DNA of 64,000 nucleotides from Nageia nagi. Taxonomy: Eukaryota; Pinophyta. This document shows, piece by piece, positions 45,242-58,553 of the stretch. The DNA lies in contig JBITNC010000001.1 in the NCBI GenBank assembly GCA_050084985.1, forward strand, positions 14,508,001 through 14,572,000, written 5' to 3'. The notes under the pieces were generated by a model. That model ran no database searches and had not been told where the DNA came from. It worked only from the letters and a program-made list of their open reading frames with translations. How positions within the stretch are numbered: the first letter of the stretch is position 1; each line of letters begins with the position of its first letter. A program made the translations under genes and the position numbers.

Positions 45242-47024
45242 TGATCCATAAACCTTAGTCTTAATAGTTCATCTTAGATCTCACACTTTATTCCTTTTAG
45301 TGCTAGCAAAAATAAATGCAAACCAAAAAAACACATAATGATGCATATCAATATTTTATCCAAGTTCATCTATTGTGGGCTACATCATGCAAATCATGAT
45401 TCATTATTGTAGGTACCATTTTATAATGTCATTTGTATGATCTTTTCAATTCATTCTTTTATTTTTCAAATCTAAATCACATGATCACTACAGGCCATCA
45501 CTAAATCTCTTTTTGAAAGATGACTCACTTTTCAACATGAGTCCTTAAGCATAGTTCCATGTCTCTTTCCCATGGTCGATATTTTTTAAACTACTCCTTG
45601 TATTCTTTTTATCATGGTGATTATGTCATCCACTTCTTATATGCTCATGGTAATAATCTCATCCATATTTTTCTTCATCTCCTATGGCTATGATCTCGAA
45701 CATGTTTTTACACTATGTAGATTTAAGAGTGCATTCCCATATTTACTCTCATGACCATAATTTCATCCATGGAATTTACGATGTGTGAAATTTCATCCTC
45801 TACACTACCTCCCTCTTAGGAAGAAATCCACTAAAGGGGAATTAAACTCTCCACTCTCCATAAGCCCTATTTTATAATGCATTACTGGATTAATAATGGA
45901 GTTTAAGTGATTATAATGGTATAATCCCAAATTACAATATTTTCCTTTTTATAATATATGCTCTAATCCTCCTAACAAAATTCCCCTCTATTTGCAATTC
46001 CTATAGCATTTCTTTTTCTTGATTTTGGAGCTCCATTTTGATTTGGTCTTTAATTTTATTTTGGCAACTAGTTTATTTTAAGTTTCTAAAATAGTAAATT
46101 TTATTTTCTATTTCAAATCCTAAAAATGATTTTAAACACCAAATATTAATCATATGCCACTCAATATTCCAAATTCCCACTAAAATGGGAGGATATCATT
46201 TGGAGGTACAATTTGGCATTATTTTGGGTGGTCAACATCTTTTTTAATTGGAGCTCTCCTCTATATGTACGCTAGTTTGGTAGTTTGATAATTATCAGAT
46301 CAAGCAACTTGGAGGCTTGGTTGATAATCAACTAGTAATAACTACAACAATTTATTGACTAGTGGCTATCAATGGCCACATCAATAGGTGGGTCCTTTTA
46401 ACATCTGATGGCTTCCATAACTGGGCCCTTTCCTCTACCTCAATCTTCCATTAATTAGCGATTACTATTCTTCTCCTATATATTGATGATCATATGAAAC
46501 CCATGTATAACCTCTTACATGTGATCTTATGGCAAGTGATCATTCCCTTAATGCTAAAGAGGTGATGCATCTCATGTGGTTACAAAATTTCAAATAGACC
46601 CTCCATACTATAGTTGATTCTTCCTATGCATCAAAGGGACCACCCCTTTAGCATGATAATTAGCTAGACTTAGTGAGGTATGCTGAGGTGGTGGTTGTAT
46701 CCCTTTTGATCATGTATTTTAGCCACCTTTTACCTTTGGCCTTTTTAATTTACTAAAATCAACACCAGTTTTTGCTATACCATTTAATATTTGGATGGTA
46801 TTTAAAGTATTTTTTAACATACACCTCTACAATAATAAATAAATAATAATATTTATTTATTATTTATTTAAAAACTTCAAACCTTAATATTTGGCTCATA
46901 CTTCATCAAATTTTTGATCCGTTGGAGGCTTTAGGAAGTTGTTGGAGAGCTCTTTGATTGAAGCTAATAAAACACAATTTTGAGGACTTTTATTTTTCAC
47001 AATTTTGAAATCCATTTTGGATCA
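45242..47024 (-). repeat. 5' LTR of compact element
   Basis: Longer than its partner, largely because of an AT palindrome insertion-like expansion at ~46,831-46,869 (AATAAATAAATAATAATATT). Confidence 0.88.
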
Positions 47025-47290
47025 ATATGGTACAAATTTCTGAATGTTAAACCATTTTTAATGTGTTTCCAAATAATTCCTTGAGTTTTAAATTTATGCC
47101 TTGAGTTTCTAATTTAATATTTATTTATTTCATTCAATTCAATCTATTTCAATTTAATTATTTGATTATTTATTACTTTAATTTAAATTATTTTAATTCA
47201 ATCTAATTCAATTTAATAAATAAATTAAATTAATTTTATTAAAAAAATTAAAAATATACCATTAAAATATATTCATACACTACAACTATT

Positions 47291-47440
47291 TTCAAAACTA
47301 ACACAAAAGAATGGGAATTAATATAAAAAAATTGATAAAATTCTTAATTTTTTATGCTACAAATGTTTCCAAAATTGATACAAAAGAATGGGAATCAATA
47401 TTAAAAAATTTGACAAAATTCTTGATTTTTAATGCTAGAG
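47291..47440. repeat. 77-bp tandem duplication
   Basis: A unit with ACAAAAGAATGGGAAT and AAAATTCTTGATTTTT occurs twice with a period of 77. The 81-codon frame over it (47,311-47,556) shows no domain. Confidence 0.7.
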
Positions 47441-47948
47441 CTGAGGTACTAATACCAAGTGTATCTAAAGTTGATGCCACAAGTGTTTCCATTGTTGACG
47501 TGATATTTGGCATCAGATATGGTATCAACATACAATTGTTTTTAATTACACTATGATCTGATGCAAGGTTGACATTAAATGCACTAAATTTATTAATGAA
47601 TATAAGCAAAGATCAAGATACATTCATAACCTCTATAATAGGATAGTATTAACTAGAACTAGAGAAGTTTTCTAATTTTATTCAAGTGGAGCTTATTTTT
47701 CCTTTTATTATGTAACAATTATTATAAGTCAACCATTAATGATCTATGTTTTGTTAAAAAATTTGATACTTATGTATTGATATTTTTATATATTATTTTG
47801 TAAAGATGTTAGTGTTATTATTTTTGTAAAATCTAAAAGTGGTAGTAAAGGCTTGTTTGTATTAGGACTTTAATATTTATAACCATTGATTAAGTTTTGT
47901 AGCAATTTTATTAAAAAAATACTTTATTTATTTTTTTATTCGAGTATC

Positions 47949-48116
47949 ATGATTAACAATAATAACTTTCTCATTATATCCAAATTTAATGGATAATATT
48001 ATGATAATTGGAACATAAAAATGAGGATCTTATTGACTATTACAGATATATGGGATATTATTAATTTTGGTTATGATGAGCCAATAGATTATAATATTTT
48101 AGTTTTATCATTTTAG
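47949..48116 (+). pseudogene. Copia Gag N-terminal fragment
   Basis: From ATG at 47,949 the frame reads FLIISKFNG, stop, YYDNWNIKMRILLTITDIWD, IINFGYDEP. This is the start of a Copia-type Gag (DUF4219/UBN2: F-x-G-x-N-Y-x-x-W and D-x-W). The rest of the protein is missing. Confidence 0.8.
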
Positions 48117-50375
48117 ATATTGATATGCCAATTCCATATCTCACTTGATTCTTCTTCCTATCAATAGTTAATGTTTAAGACTTGGCATTAACTTCAACAT
48201 ATTAACATCCTATATTCTTGGTATTATTGGTATTACACACTTGACATATATTTTCATTTTTGGATGCTAAATTATGTATATTCATGATTACTTATTATTT
48301 ATCCAAATTATCAAATCAAGGGCTTAATTACCATATGTTAAGAGATATAAAATTCTTTAGTTGATGTTAACATCCTATTTGGACTTCATTTCTTAGTAGT
48401 TTGAACATGGAAAGCTTATCATTCCCAATTCCTAAACCATCATGATATAGGAAGTTTGGGCCTCCAATTGATATGTTTTATGTAGAATATTTTCATACAA
48501 ATACACATAAATAATTGGAATTTAATTATAAAAAAGGTTTTTTCTATATAAAATAAATATTGTTAGTAGGAATAATATTGAAATACCATAAATAATATGT
48601 TTACATAAGAGAAAAATTGAATATAGTAAATGATAGAATTAATAATAATGAAAATATACACTCTTCTAAGCATCTTCAAGGGGCCAACCTCCCAAACAAG
48701 ATCCACAATTTAGACGTTAAGCTTCTTGGCTTACATATATGATATTTTATTATCAAAATATTTATGTACCATATTCTCTTACATATTATAGATGACTAAA
48801 AATGATTTATTATTTATTAATAAATCATACTTTAAATTATATATGCTATATGTTATTTAAATAATGCAAATGTATATAATATCAAGGCTAATATGCTAAT
48901 TAAGTACTAAACATATGCTATTCAAGACTAATATCTCTTAATCATGTTTATATGTAGAGTTGTCTTGATAATATCATTAATATTTCATGTTATTCTATAA
49001 TTATATTGAAGTGATTATTATTATTCCAAAGTCGACTCTCACTGTCTCTTGTCCTTCTAGGTATAAAAGGAGATTCGTAACACTAACCCCTATCAATTCT
49101 CTCTAATAGGTGGTTGTACATACATCAAATACACTATACTTATGATGTCTCTAGACACTACCTATATGATAATCTATTATGCTTTAACCTTTATTTATTT
49201 GCTATTTTTGTACACATCATAATTCTATAGGTTTTAATGAATTGAGGTCATAATTTTGAATTGTTCGCATGTCATTCACATCATGCAACTTTATGATCTA
49301 GGGCTTTAGATAAAAGAGGTAATGAATACTTATTCACACAATCAAAACTCATCATCAAGTTTATCTTTAATTTGATCTAGTCCTTTGTGTAGCATTTATA
49401 TACCTTGATTATTGCCTTATCATAATCAAGTGCACACATTCTTGGTTTTATTCAGACAACCTATATAAGTGATTTGCATCATATATTGTAGATTTATGTT
49501 TATTGTATTTATTGTAGTAATCATAATTTAGAGTATACTAACCGATCCTACAAACCTTAGAATTTTTATTTTAGGGAATCACTTTTTCTATGGATTATTG
49601 TATTTGAAACCCTAGGTTTTGTTTTATTTTTGGTTGCATTAATGTTTCCCAAATTTAGAAAATTCTATTGCTTTAAAAAAATTCCTAGAAAATGTCACTG
49701 TAGAAAAACTTAATTTTTTGAGGTCATTTTCTTCAACTTAGTGAGATTTAGCATTACAAAAGTTTGTCCAAACCATAGACAAATAAAATTGAATTTTTTT
49801 TAAGACTAGATTTTCATATTTTGATCAATTTTGAGAATATTTTTGCAAAAATGTCACATTGAAAAATCTTAAATTTAAAACTATTTTACGACTTTTTGGT
49901 GACTTATTTCATGACAAACACTTGCCAAAACCATAGGTCATTATAGTAGGCAACTTTTTCAAATTAATTTGGGCTTATTGCATGCATTTTTATGAATATT
50001 TCTAGAGATTATTAAATAAAACATTTTTTCATAAACTATTGAATTTCAAAGGTTGTTTTTTAAGTTCTAGCATCATAAAACTTGTCCCACATCATAAATA
50101 TATATACTAGCAACTTACTTTCAATTTTTCATGATCTAAAAGTGCTTATTTTGTCATATTTCTTGAAGTTTTATGCAAAACACTAGATCTTGCATGGATA
50201 CTACAACTACAAGTGGTTTTCTTGAATATTTAAATATATTATGTAATATATTTGCACCTTCTCCTAAATAAGAAATGACTAAAGATGTGGATGTTGGAAA
50301 AGTAACTATAGAAAATAATCTTATGATGAAATTAGTTTATAAAATTCATTCTTAACTAGTATAAATGATGATGAT
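48117..50375. other. AT-rich, no recognised gene
   Basis: A TATAAAA box with GC-richer context at 49,062-49,068 (TCTAGGTATAAAAGGAG) might be part of an old LTR promoter, but no LTR pair is seen. Nothing else is supported. Confidence 0.4.
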
Positions 50376-50804
50376 ATGCAAAATAATATATTAATCATAG
50401 AAAATCAAGAGTATGCCAATGATAATGATAGTGACACTGATATTGATGATGATGATTTTATTGTTGATATAGATTTTGATCCATATATAAATGATGTTAA
50501 AAATAAATATGAAGTGTATGATATTGTATTTAAAATTTTATCATCCCAAGATCAATTTAAGAAAATTAAAGAGCATATGTTAGCCAATCCTTCTTTGATG
50601 TTAGGTATTTATACTAAGATTTATTTAAAGGAAAAATATCATGCATTTCTAGGGAAAGAACTAGATTCACTATTAAAAGATCCATATACAATGAAATATT
50701 GTGTACAAATAATTGAGAAAGATGAAATGCAAAAACAACAACATAGTTTGAAACCTCAAACTAATACAAACTCAAATATATTTCAAACCTCAACATCAAC
50801 ATAA
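50376..50804 (+). CDS. Acidic 142-codon ORF, unknown
   Basis: The frame starts with ATG and is intact. Residues 13-40 are strongly acidic (DNDSDTDIDDDDFIVDIDFD). A helical middle (FKKIKEHMLANPSLMLGIYT) and a Gln/Thr/Ser-rich tail (KPQTNTNSNIFQTSTST) follow. Coding-like text with stops precedes it from ~50,180, so it is probably the surviving part of a longer transposon protein. No family is recognised; real translation is doubtful. Confidence 0.35.
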   Translation: MQNNILIIENQEYANDNDSDTDIDDDDFIVDIDFDPYINDVKNKYEVYDIVFKILSSQDQFKKIKEHMLANPSLMLGIYTKIYLKEKYHAFLGKELDSLLKDPYTMKYCVQIIEKDEMQKQQHSLKPQTNTNSNIFQTSTST

Positions 50805-51266
50805 ATCACAACCTCAAATTAAAACTCAACTTTTTTTTATTAATGATAAATTATATTAATAAAATAAGAAAGAAATTTAGGCTCCCAGCACCTTTACATT
50901 AGCTATCAATTTAGGATTTGCACATACAGTATCATATTGAACCTAAAATTTCAAATAGTGTTTGCATACAAAATAGTTATTTTCATGAGAGTGAAGCATG
51001 TAATCTCCTCTCATTTTTCACAAAAACATAATTTCTACAACCTCTAAACAAAATAGATCATTTTCATAATAATCATAAATAATACTAGACATCCACTAGC
51101 ATACATGAGAACAATATAAATCACCTAAGAAAAAAGACTTTTCAATCCATGTATTACAAAAATAGCTATGTTGGAAACATAGACAAAAAATATTGCATGC
51201 AAGATTACATTAGCTTTAGCTCAAATGAGGATCATATCCTCATCTATTTTGAACCTAAAATCTAGG

Positions 51267-51882
51267 TGTAGATGCCTAAAAATGAACTATTATTTATTAA
51301 ATAATTCATTTTATAGCATAAAGGAAATTTATTATAAAATGGGGTTAAAATATACCCAAGGCAATGTAATCAATGTAATGGATCATAGAACAATGTAAAA
51401 GGTTTCAAATATCAATAAAGACACCACAAACAATGTAATGTGCAATGATCCAAGAATTAAAGAGGATCAAGATGTTGCTATGAAAAATACCAAAGGCAAC
51501 ACAATCTCTCATGAGGGAAAGAATGGTCGAATAGGGAGAGAGAGAGAGAATAGGATATGAAATATCATATTTTTCTCAACAAAGGTGTTTTGTAACACCA
51601 ACTCTACATAGATCTGTTAAACCCTTTGACTCGCTCTTACATATCTTATATTCCTTCATCAATCTATTTATTCCATGTAGCCAATAGCATGTCACCTCTA
51701 GGATATTGTTAGCATGCATTTCTATGAATTCATTATGATTAATGATGAATGGTTTTCATTATTCAATGTTTATGCAATTGTGATGAAGGTAAATTATTTA
51801 TCATTATTCATTTTATGCCATATTTTTGATATATGCTTCAATAATATATTATAGATAAATAGTGTATTATTTTAGGTCTACA
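51267..51882 (+). repeat. 5' LTR of outer Tat element, 616 bp
   Basis: Starts TGTAGATGCCTAAAAATG, ends TTTAGGTCTACA. The first ~290 bp match 62,597-62,885, including a (GA)n run at ~51,538-51,552. Confidence 0.88.
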
Positions 51883-51900
51883 TTTTTGTGAACCTAATGT

Positions 51901-53213
51901 TTCAATTTATCTTTCTCTCCCAATGAGATCTTGTGAAAATTTTATAATGGATCTACACCACTAGTAGTGTTTATAGCTATTTTTAGATCATCAATGATGT
52001 TAAAATGGATGAAACATTTTAAAATATGATTAGAGAAGCATGCGCACTATGCAAAGAGGTAAATGAATTGAAAGGTTCAAGTAGTTCACCAATATCTCCA
52101 AATCCTATCATAGTTGCATGAATTACTAATTTTGAGTATAACAAGATATCATAATAAAATGAAGAGGATTATGATGATGTATTCATCTCACCTTTGTTTG
52201 AGGAGACTTGCAATTTTTCCCCACCACCTAATCAAGAGCTCCCCAAATTTGAATAAGATGGTTCTTGCTCTACATCATCACTCTTATCATAGCCAACTCC
52301 TTTAGTCAAGGAAATAGTAATGGGTAATATCTTTTCATATCCTTTTATGCAAGAATATATGGTTGATAGCTGTAAGAGTATTGAAAAATATTTAGAAACA
52401 TAAAATCAAGATATGTTCTCTTTTCCTATTTATGATGATATTAATGGTAAATCATGGTATAATGATGCTATTACACTTGAGTTTGATTTCTATAATGATG
52501 ATATGTTGGAGTACATGGGGGCATGTTCTAAATTAGCTAACTTAAATGAGGAAAATAAGGAAGAAAATGAGATTTTAGGGTTGAATGGATCATTGGTGCT
52601 TTTACAAAAGGATGATGAATTGGTTGAAGTTGAAGATAATTTTCCAACACCATAGGAAAAAATGTACACAAACAAGTTCATTAAGAGTTCTAATGATTTT
52701 GTAAGATCTTATATTGATATGCCTAGTTTAGATCTTTATTTTGTCATGTATTATTCAGAATGGATGGTTCTTATTAATAAGCTTATTAAAGGGATAAGAG
52801 TTGATATTTCATTGTTAAATATTGATATGACTATGGATAGTATAGTTATTCATAATACATTGTCTCTCATGGATGGATTTTTGAGGTATAGTTAGAGTTT
52901 AATTCTAATGGATTTTAGAAAATATGTATATATTTCCATACTATATGCCTTGCAGGCATTATTATTTCAGCAAGATGATAAAAAAGAGAACTTAATTATA
53001 GATATGATAGCAAAAATCATTCAAAATTATGGTACAATAGAGTATATATAATTTCAAATGCATATGATGGGGATCCACACTATCAATGGTGTGCATTGGT
53101 TATCAATGTGTAAATAGAAAAAAATAAACAAAAGGAAAAAATAAAAGAAAACTAAAAAAAGAAAAATAGCAAAAAGAGAAAGAGATAAAATTTGATGATA
53201 ATACAATTTCTGT
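51901..53213 (+). pseudogene. Collapsed Tat pol remnants
   Basis: At 52,413-52,655 an acidic frame (DITLEF-like ITLEFDFYNDDMLEYMGACS) is homologous to the protease-RT linker of the nested element near 58,900. At ~52,826-52,900 LLNIDMTMDSIVI and NTLSLMDGF correspond to its RT block NINMIVNSIASHDTLSFMDGF-region. Stops and large deletions remove everything else. Confidence 0.75.
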
Positions 53214-53280
53214 GGACCATGGACATAAAATGCTAGGTCATCAATAGCTATCGATATGATTAGTGAGAGTTCACTTAGCT
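53214..53280 (+). repeat. Single copy of the Tat 3' internal repeat
   Basis: Inverted relative to the ~190-bp repeat at 54,701-55,150 of the nested element, as expected for the same family in opposite orientation. Confidence 0.7.
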
Positions 53281-53450
53281 AAATACAAATTGGTGATACA
53301 ACTATAAGTAGATTACTAACATTGACTCATCATCAATGAATGATGCATATTCCATGTTGTTAATGGTGTGCACTACTACTTATAAATCCTTAATGGTATG
53401 CTTATCAATGAATCAAGAGCTTAAATCAAGTGACCTATTCTGTATCAAGT

Positions 53451-54072
53451 TGTAGATCCAAAATAATGCAATTAATTATTTATGGGTGTAAATTAATGAA
53501 CTATTGGTCTACTTATTTCTTATCGATGTATATATCTAAAATATGGTAATAATGAATAACAAAAAGATACTTGTGTTTAATTAGATCACATATTCATTAT
53601 GTTATGAGAAACATACATGAAAGAAAAGCATACATTCATTCAATTGCATGTCATTGACATCCTATATCAGGTACATCATTAGTGGCTTAAAATAAGAAAT
53701 ATAATAGATGTAATAAAGAATGTAGCGATGAGCTAACGAAAGAATCATTAGATAGCAAATATAAGATATAACTTACAAATAATATTTATGCATAACAAAG
53801 TGATGTATCATGTTGTAGACTCTCTCTAGAGTCCTCCTCATATTCATTTTCCCATAAAGTTTAAGGTCATCAAGTAATGCCTTTATATATGACACAAGTT
53901 TACATGACTTTGATATTTTTGACCCCCTTGCACATACCACAAGGGTCCACTAGACATATCATATAGCTTTATCATGACTTAGGGTATTATTTTAAACCCT
54001 TTTTACATAAATATCATTTAGGATCTAAAATTAATTATTTAATAAATAATAATTCATTTTTAATCAACTGCA
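53451..54072 (-). repeat. 3' LTR of nested Tat element
   Basis: Minus-strand start TGCAGTTGATTAAAAATG, end GGATCTACA. Confidence 0.92.
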
Positions 54073-54086
54073 TTTCCCTCTTCTTT
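54073..54086 (-). other. Polypurine tract of nested Tat element
   Basis: AAAGAAGAGGGAAA on the minus strand directly before the 3' LTR. The ~450 bases beyond it are an inverted copy of the outer element's 62,127-62,596. Confidence 0.85.
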
Positions 54087-54700
54087 GGAGGTGTGATTGA
54101 AGTAATGAAATTGCATGTCCAAAGAAGAAGTGTAGAAGAAATGTTTTTGAGAACTTTAAAATCTTTATTGTACTATCCCTTGTTGATGTTGATGATGATG
54201 AGGGTCCCTTACTACCCTATTTTGACCTATATTCCCTAAGAAAAATCCTTGAATGGTGCAACCAAGGAAATTTTGATAAAGAGTCTCTCTCCAAGAATGA
54301 TTTTGTGTGGGTGATGGAAATGACTTGTGATATGATGTAGCTGGATGGTACCATATCCAATTTTTGAGATGGAAGATGTTTTTTCCCCTTATACTACTTC
54401 AACCATGAATCTAGTTATTCAAGAACCATTTGCACTTACATCCATGCTTTGAAATATAGATTACCTACTTTGACTAAAATAAAATGGTGATGAAATGGAT
54501 GTTGCTGATAGCTTAGGGAACAATATGCACATCGTTAATAGCATGGAAATATTTGTATTTTCTCCTACTCTTTAGAATGTAGAAACCTACAATGAAGTGT
54601 TAGTAATAAAAATATGATGGATGCATAGTGAGTTACATCATTCATTTATGATTGGTTAATGTTAGCAATATACTTATAATTACATCATTGATTTATCTTT

Positions 54701-55150
54701 TAAGTGAGTTAACTCTAACTAGCTGTATCGATGGCCATCGATAATCATATTTTTTATGTCTATGATTCAAAAATATTATGCTTTGATTAGTTAAAAGCAA
54801 AAACCATGTGGATACACAACAAGTTGCATCATCCATTGGAGATAATCCAATATCAATAGCTTGCTTATGGTTGCATTATCAGTTTACTTTTAAGTGAGTG
54901 AACTCTCACTAGTCATGTCATTGGCCATCGATGATCATACATTTTATGTCTATGATCTAAAGATAGTATACTTTGGATTGGTTTAAAGAAAAAATCATGT
55001 CAATACATAGAAATTTGCATCATACATTAGAGATGATCTAATGTTAACATCTTGCTCATGGTTGCATTGTCGGTTTACTTTTAAGTGAGTGAACTCTCAC
55101 TAGCTATATCATTGACCATCAACAATCATACATTTTATGTCTATGATATG
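54701..55150 (-). repeat. ~190-bp tandem repeat after integrase
   Basis: TAAGTGAGT(T/G)AACTC begins units at 54,701, 54,891 and 55,082 (periods 190 and 191; the last is partial). Each contains GGCCATCGAT and TTTATGTCTATGAT. In this element the place of the 414-codon ORF seen at 5.8 kb is taken by this repeat. Confidence 0.88.
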
Positions 55151-55357
55151 AGTATATTGAAATGTCTCTATTTTTTTTTATGCCACTAGCAGCCTACTTG
55201 TAATTCACATCATTAGCACTATGGGAAGTTTTATATTTTACAAAAATATAAAAGTTTGTGTACCCTTGCTCATGGATTCTTTTTTTTGTAGGGTACTAAG
55301 TTGTCATTTCTAAGCATAGAAATATTTAATATGGATAACATTAAATGTATTTGGTTC

Positions 55358-56499
55358 TTATTTTCCATCCATGGATGATATTCTATATGCACTTGATCCT
55401 ATTATATCGATTACAACATATGGGCCCATCCATATGGGCTCAAACTTGCCTTTTGTTTCATCATTTGTTGCTATTTTGTTAATATTTTCTTTGAACACTA
55501 GATATCCAACCTTGAATTTCTTTGCTTTGACTTTCTTTCCAAATGTTCTTTTGATTTTTACATGGTATACCTTTTGATGTTCAATGGCTCTGATTCTCTT
55601 CACATATAAAGATTCATGTTGTTGCAACCTTGCATTTTTTGCATCTTCATTAGATATGTCACCTTGTAAGGAAATTCTAAGGAAAGGAATCTCCAACTCA
55701 AGTGGTACAATGGTTTCATCTCCATATACCAATAAAAATGGTGTTGCCTCAATGGCTATATAGATATTGGTTCTATAAGCCCATAATGCATATGGTAATT
55801 GCTCATGCCAATATTTTTTGTATTTATCCCATGTTTTAGAAAGTATAATTTTGATTTTCTTATTTATGGCTTCAACTTGACCATTAACTTGAGTGTAAAA
55901 ATAAAAGAAAAGGTTTGTGTAATATGAAACTTCTTGCAAAATGCCTTCATGTCTTTACCTTTGAAATTTGGATCATTGTCCATTATCAACCTTTATGGTA
56001 CATCAAACCTTATGATGATGTTTTTGATGAGGAATGCAATGATTTAAGTTTGAGTGATTGATTTCATTAGGATAGCTTCCACCCACTTAATGGTGAATTC
56101 TATAGCTATGAGAACAAATTTATGTTCTTCTCTAGAGTAAGGATGAATCATACCAATCAAATCTATGCCCCAAATAGCAAATGGCCATGGAGAAATAATA
56201 GAATGTAATTTTTAGTTAGGTTGCTTCTCTAAATTTGCATGTTTTTAGCATTGCAAACAAGTTTTAACATGAGCCTTACAATCTTCTTCCATAGTAGGCC
56301 AATAGTATCCAATCCTCAAAATTTTGGTGTGTAGTGCTTTTGCATGGAAGTGAGCACCACATAAACCATCATGAGTTTGTTCTAAGGTAGTAGCTATCTC
56401 ATCTTGTTTTAAGCATCTCAACAATACACCATCAAATGATATCCTATATAAAACTTCTACAATGATCACATATCTTATTACAGTTCTTTTCAATCTCAC
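55358..56499 (-). pseudogene. Integrase of nested Tat element
   Basis: The zinc-binding part is THDGLCGAHFHAKALHTKIL ... CKAHVKTCLQC (56,400-56,248). Core blocks are WGIDLIGMIHP (~56,175), IMDNDPNFKGKDM (~55,985) and NGQVEAINKKIKIILSKTW (~55,880), giving the D, D, E residues. The C-terminal part has FKVGYLVFKENINK and GPYVVIDIIGSSAYRI. Several stops lie between ~55,940 and 56,245. Confidence 0.92.
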
Positions 56500-56639
56500 T
56501 TTTTCATTTCTTTAAAAATTATCAAGAACTATTTGATTTTTCAAATAATTATAGATATCAACATACCAATTCTAAAAATCATTCTTTTCTATAATAAGAC
56601 AAGCTTGAATCTCATCCATATGACCTATATAAGAAGAAG

Positions 56640-57471
56640 AACTTAACTTATGAATTGTAAGGATGGCCTCTTCATCTTCAATTTCAATTGGTACTAGTGT
56701 AGCTGCACTTATCATTGCATCTGCATACCTATTATTATTTCTTGAAATATTCTAAATAATATATCTAACAAATTTATCCAATAAATCAATCATTTCAAGT
56801 CTATAAGGTTTTAACTTTTCATCCTAAGTGTCAAATAAATCTTGTACTTGATTAACAAGTTGGGAATCCCCATATATCTCTATATTCTTAATTTTCAAAA
56901 CTACAGCAGCTTTTAGTCCTAATATGAGTGCCTCATATTTAGCCATATTGTTTGTCCAATCAAAAGCAAGTTTGTATGCCATGGGGATTACCTAATTTGT
57001 AGGAGATACCAAAATAATACCTACTCCTACTCTATGAGAACATTTTGAACCATCAAAATACAAGGTATATATAGTTGGATCATCTTCTATGAGACATATG
57101 TACTTATCAAGAATCAAGATATCATTAAAGTGATGCCATTGGCATCCCTCTAGTAGGTATGCACATTGCTAGCAATGTGGGTCATCCTAATATTTGTTTG
57201 AAAAGTCTTAATAGACAATTGCTTCCTCATATTGAGGGAAATCTATTATCAAATCTATGATTGCTTGGTCTTTGATAGATTTTTGTTTTACAACATTTAT
57301 ATCGAATTCTTGTAACAACATTAGCCACCTTACAAGTCTACATGATAAATGTTGCTTAGCCACAAGATATTTCAATGGGTTAATAGGACTAACAATAAAT
57401 GTAGTACAATATATTAAATAATGCCTCAATTTTTTAGTAGTGAAAATAATACCATAGCAAATTTTTTCCAT
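56640..57471 (-). pseudogene. Connection and second RNase H of nested Tat element
   Basis: MEKICYGIIFTTKKLRHYL and VSPINPLKYLVAKQHLSCR form the end of the first RNase H and the connection. The second domain reads YTLYFDGSKCSHRVGVGI (~57,075), MAKYEALILGLKAA (~56,945) and IEIYGDSQLVNQVQ (~56,880), and ends with NRYADAM (~56,725). The duplicated RNase H again marks the Tat lineage. Stops interrupt it. Confidence 0.88.
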
Positions 57472-58553
57472 AGGTGTGTATCAAGTCTGATAATTAATCA
57501 ATGTTTTGTTGAGATAATAAATGGTTCTTTCCTTATTTTTTGTATCTCTTTGACAAAGCATTGTTCTTAATGCATATAAAATGGTTGAGATATATAAGTA
57601 AGTAGGTTTTGAAAAATCCATAGGGATTAGAATGGGAGGATTAAGTAAATATTTTTTGATATCCTAAAATGTTTTTTGACAATTTTCATCCTATACAAAT
57701 TTGACATCCTTTGTGAGTAAATGAGTGAATGGCCTACATTTATCTCCAAGTTGTGAAATGAACTTTTTAACTAAATTTATTTTACCTTAGAGGCTCCTTA
57801 ATTGTTTCAAATTTTTGGTTGGAGGCATACTAACAATGGCTTTGACTTTTTTAGGATCCACTTCTATTCCTCTATTAGAAACCTTGAATCCTAATAATTT
57901 ACTAGAAGTAACTCCAAATGCACATTTTTGAGGTTTAAGTATTAATTTGTACCTTTGGAAAATGGTGAATACCTCTTCAAATTCTTGTAGATGATCTTGT
58001 CCTTCCTTGGATTTGATAATAATATCATCAATATATACCTCCATAGTTTTGTGAATGTGCACACGGAACATGGTGACCATTGCTCTTTGATATGTAGCTC
58101 TTGCATTTTTAAGTCCAAAAGGCATAACTATCCAAAAAAAATTACCCCTAGGGTTAGTAAAAGTTATTTTATGTTTATCAGTACAGTTAATCAAAATTTG
58201 GTTATAACCATAAAATCCATCCATGAATGATAATGTATCATGACTAGCTATACTATTGACAATCATATTAATATTTGGTAATGGAAAACCATATTTTGGA
58301 AAAGCATTATCAATATCATAAAAATTTGTATATACCATATTTCATCAGTTGATTTGGAAATAAGGAAAACATTATCCATCCAATTAGAATGGTCAATAGG
58401 CCTTATGAAACTAGCATTCAAATATTTCTCTATCTCTTTCTTAACTAGTAGGGCCTTGGAAGGATGCATCTTTCTAGGTTTTTGTTTGATTGGATTTATG
58501 TCCTCTTTCAATGGTATATTGTGCATAATAAATGAGGGATATAATCCTAACAT
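57472..58553 (-). pseudogene. Reverse transcriptase and start of RNase H
   Basis: KQKPRKMHPSKALLVKKEIE and FIRPIDHSNWMDNVFL open the domain; a frameshift at ~58,300-58,340 follows. Then come LSFMDGFYGYNQI, MPFGLKNARATYQRAM, the active-site YIDD at ~58,035 and GFKVSNRGIEVDPKKVKAI. RNase H begins near 57,680 with stops. RT copies element RNA in the particle; this copy is dead. Confidence 0.93.

Larger units (their letters stand above)
42809..47024 (-). mobile_element. Compact LTR element with Copia-type primer site
   Basis: LTRs of 1,763 bp (42,809-44,571) and 1,783 bp (45,242-47,024) begin TGATC and end GATCA on both strands. Flanks ATATA and ATATG are a near-match target duplication. On the minus strand TGGTATCAAAGC follows the 5' LTR after 3 bases, one mismatch from the initiator-Met primer site of Copia elements. 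The interior is only ~670 bp and has no gag or pol. It is a non-autonomous, probably Copia-dependent element; LTR divergence is high, so it is old. Confidence 0.88.

Noticed and set aside
49062-49068. Promoter of a host gene
   Set aside because: A good TATA box stands alone, with no downstream coding frame or LTR partner; noted only inside the intergenic entry.
50376-50804. Capsid or coat protein of an endogenous plant virus
   Set aside because: Only the acidic composition suggested it; no Cys-His motif or other viral signature is present.
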